A stretch of DNA of 64,000 nucleotides, from positions 27,250,951 to 27,314,950 of the forward strand of contig CM020620.1 in assembly GCA_009829735.1 (NCBI GenBank), given 5' to 3'. Shown here piece after piece: positions 63,872 to 64,000 of the stretch. The translations under genes and the position numbers were made by a program. The DNA is from Pyropia yezoensis (Eukaryota; Rhodophyta; Bangiophyceae; Bangiales; Bangiaceae). The first letter of the stretch is position 1. Every line of letters starts with the position of its first letter. The notes under the pieces were generated by a model. The model searched no databases, was not told the origin of the DNA, and worked only from the letters and a program-made list of their open reading frames with translations.

Positions 63872-64000
63872 GACGGCAACGTTCCCCGGGGGGGGTGCGG
63901 CTCTCGAAAACCCGTTTCACAGGCGACACACGCACCGCACCGCCACCACCACCCGCCGACTTGGCCACCACCTAGGGAGGCGGGCGAGGGGGGGAAGGGC
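63872..64000. other. Right edge of the window
   Basis: Upstream flank of the minus-strand paralogue; nothing further recognised. Confidence 0.5.

Overview
The window is GC-rich eukaryotic nuclear DNA dominated by transposable elements, with a few unplaced single-copy-looking genes at the right end. GC-rich codons, Ala/Pro/Gly-rich proteins, long C/G homopolymers, spliceosomal GT..AG introns and chromodomain LTR retrotransposons suggest a GC-rich alga. A bangiophyte red alga such as Porphyra/Pyropia is my guess, but nothing here proves the taxon.

Layout. 107-9821: Ty3/Gypsy chromovirus E1 (+), its 5' LTR lost in an N gap, with intact gag and pol. 11846-12540: remnant of a DNA transposase. 12541-41095: an older chromovirus E2 (+) with several nonsense codons, split inside its integrase by a 19.6-kb DNA transposon (18122-37763). 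That transposon has about 40-bp terminal inverted repeats (TIRs), a four-exon CMC/Plavaka-like transposase (33066-36794) and a divergent three-exon passenger gene (31888-27082). Its left part contains a >5-kb direct duplication on either side of a 500-N gap, most likely an assembly artefact. 41293-51449: a complete chromovirus E3 (-) with near-identical 644-bp LTRs and a 5-bp target duplication (CTGAC), but with lesions in pol. 51450-57290: low-complexity sequence with weak gene evidence, including a B-box-like zinc finger. 57291-64000: a stand-alone gene related to the retroelement antisense ORFs, and an oppositely oriented pair of paralogous genes.

Main discovery candidate. All three chromoviruses carry a long ORF on the antisense strand between the 3' end of pol and the 3' LTR, convergent with pol. 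The three antisense proteins, and the stand-alone protein at 57291-58319, share a core: a V-x-V-P-[FY]-G-like motif (clear in three of four), an F-G-[SD]-x-L-like motif about 15 residues later, then paired helices containing a W. I do not recognise it as a named domain. The paralogue pair at 61.5-63.9 kb may be distant members.

The retroelements use conventional gag (CCHC), protease, RT, RNase H, integrase (HHCC; D,D-35-E) and chromodomain modules. E2 and E3 share a 13-nt primer binding site. E1 and E2 separate gag and pol by a stop immediately next to, or overlapping, the pol ATG, which suggests termination-reinitiation. Order of events: E2 inserted, decayed and received the DNA transposon; E3 inserted recently nearby.
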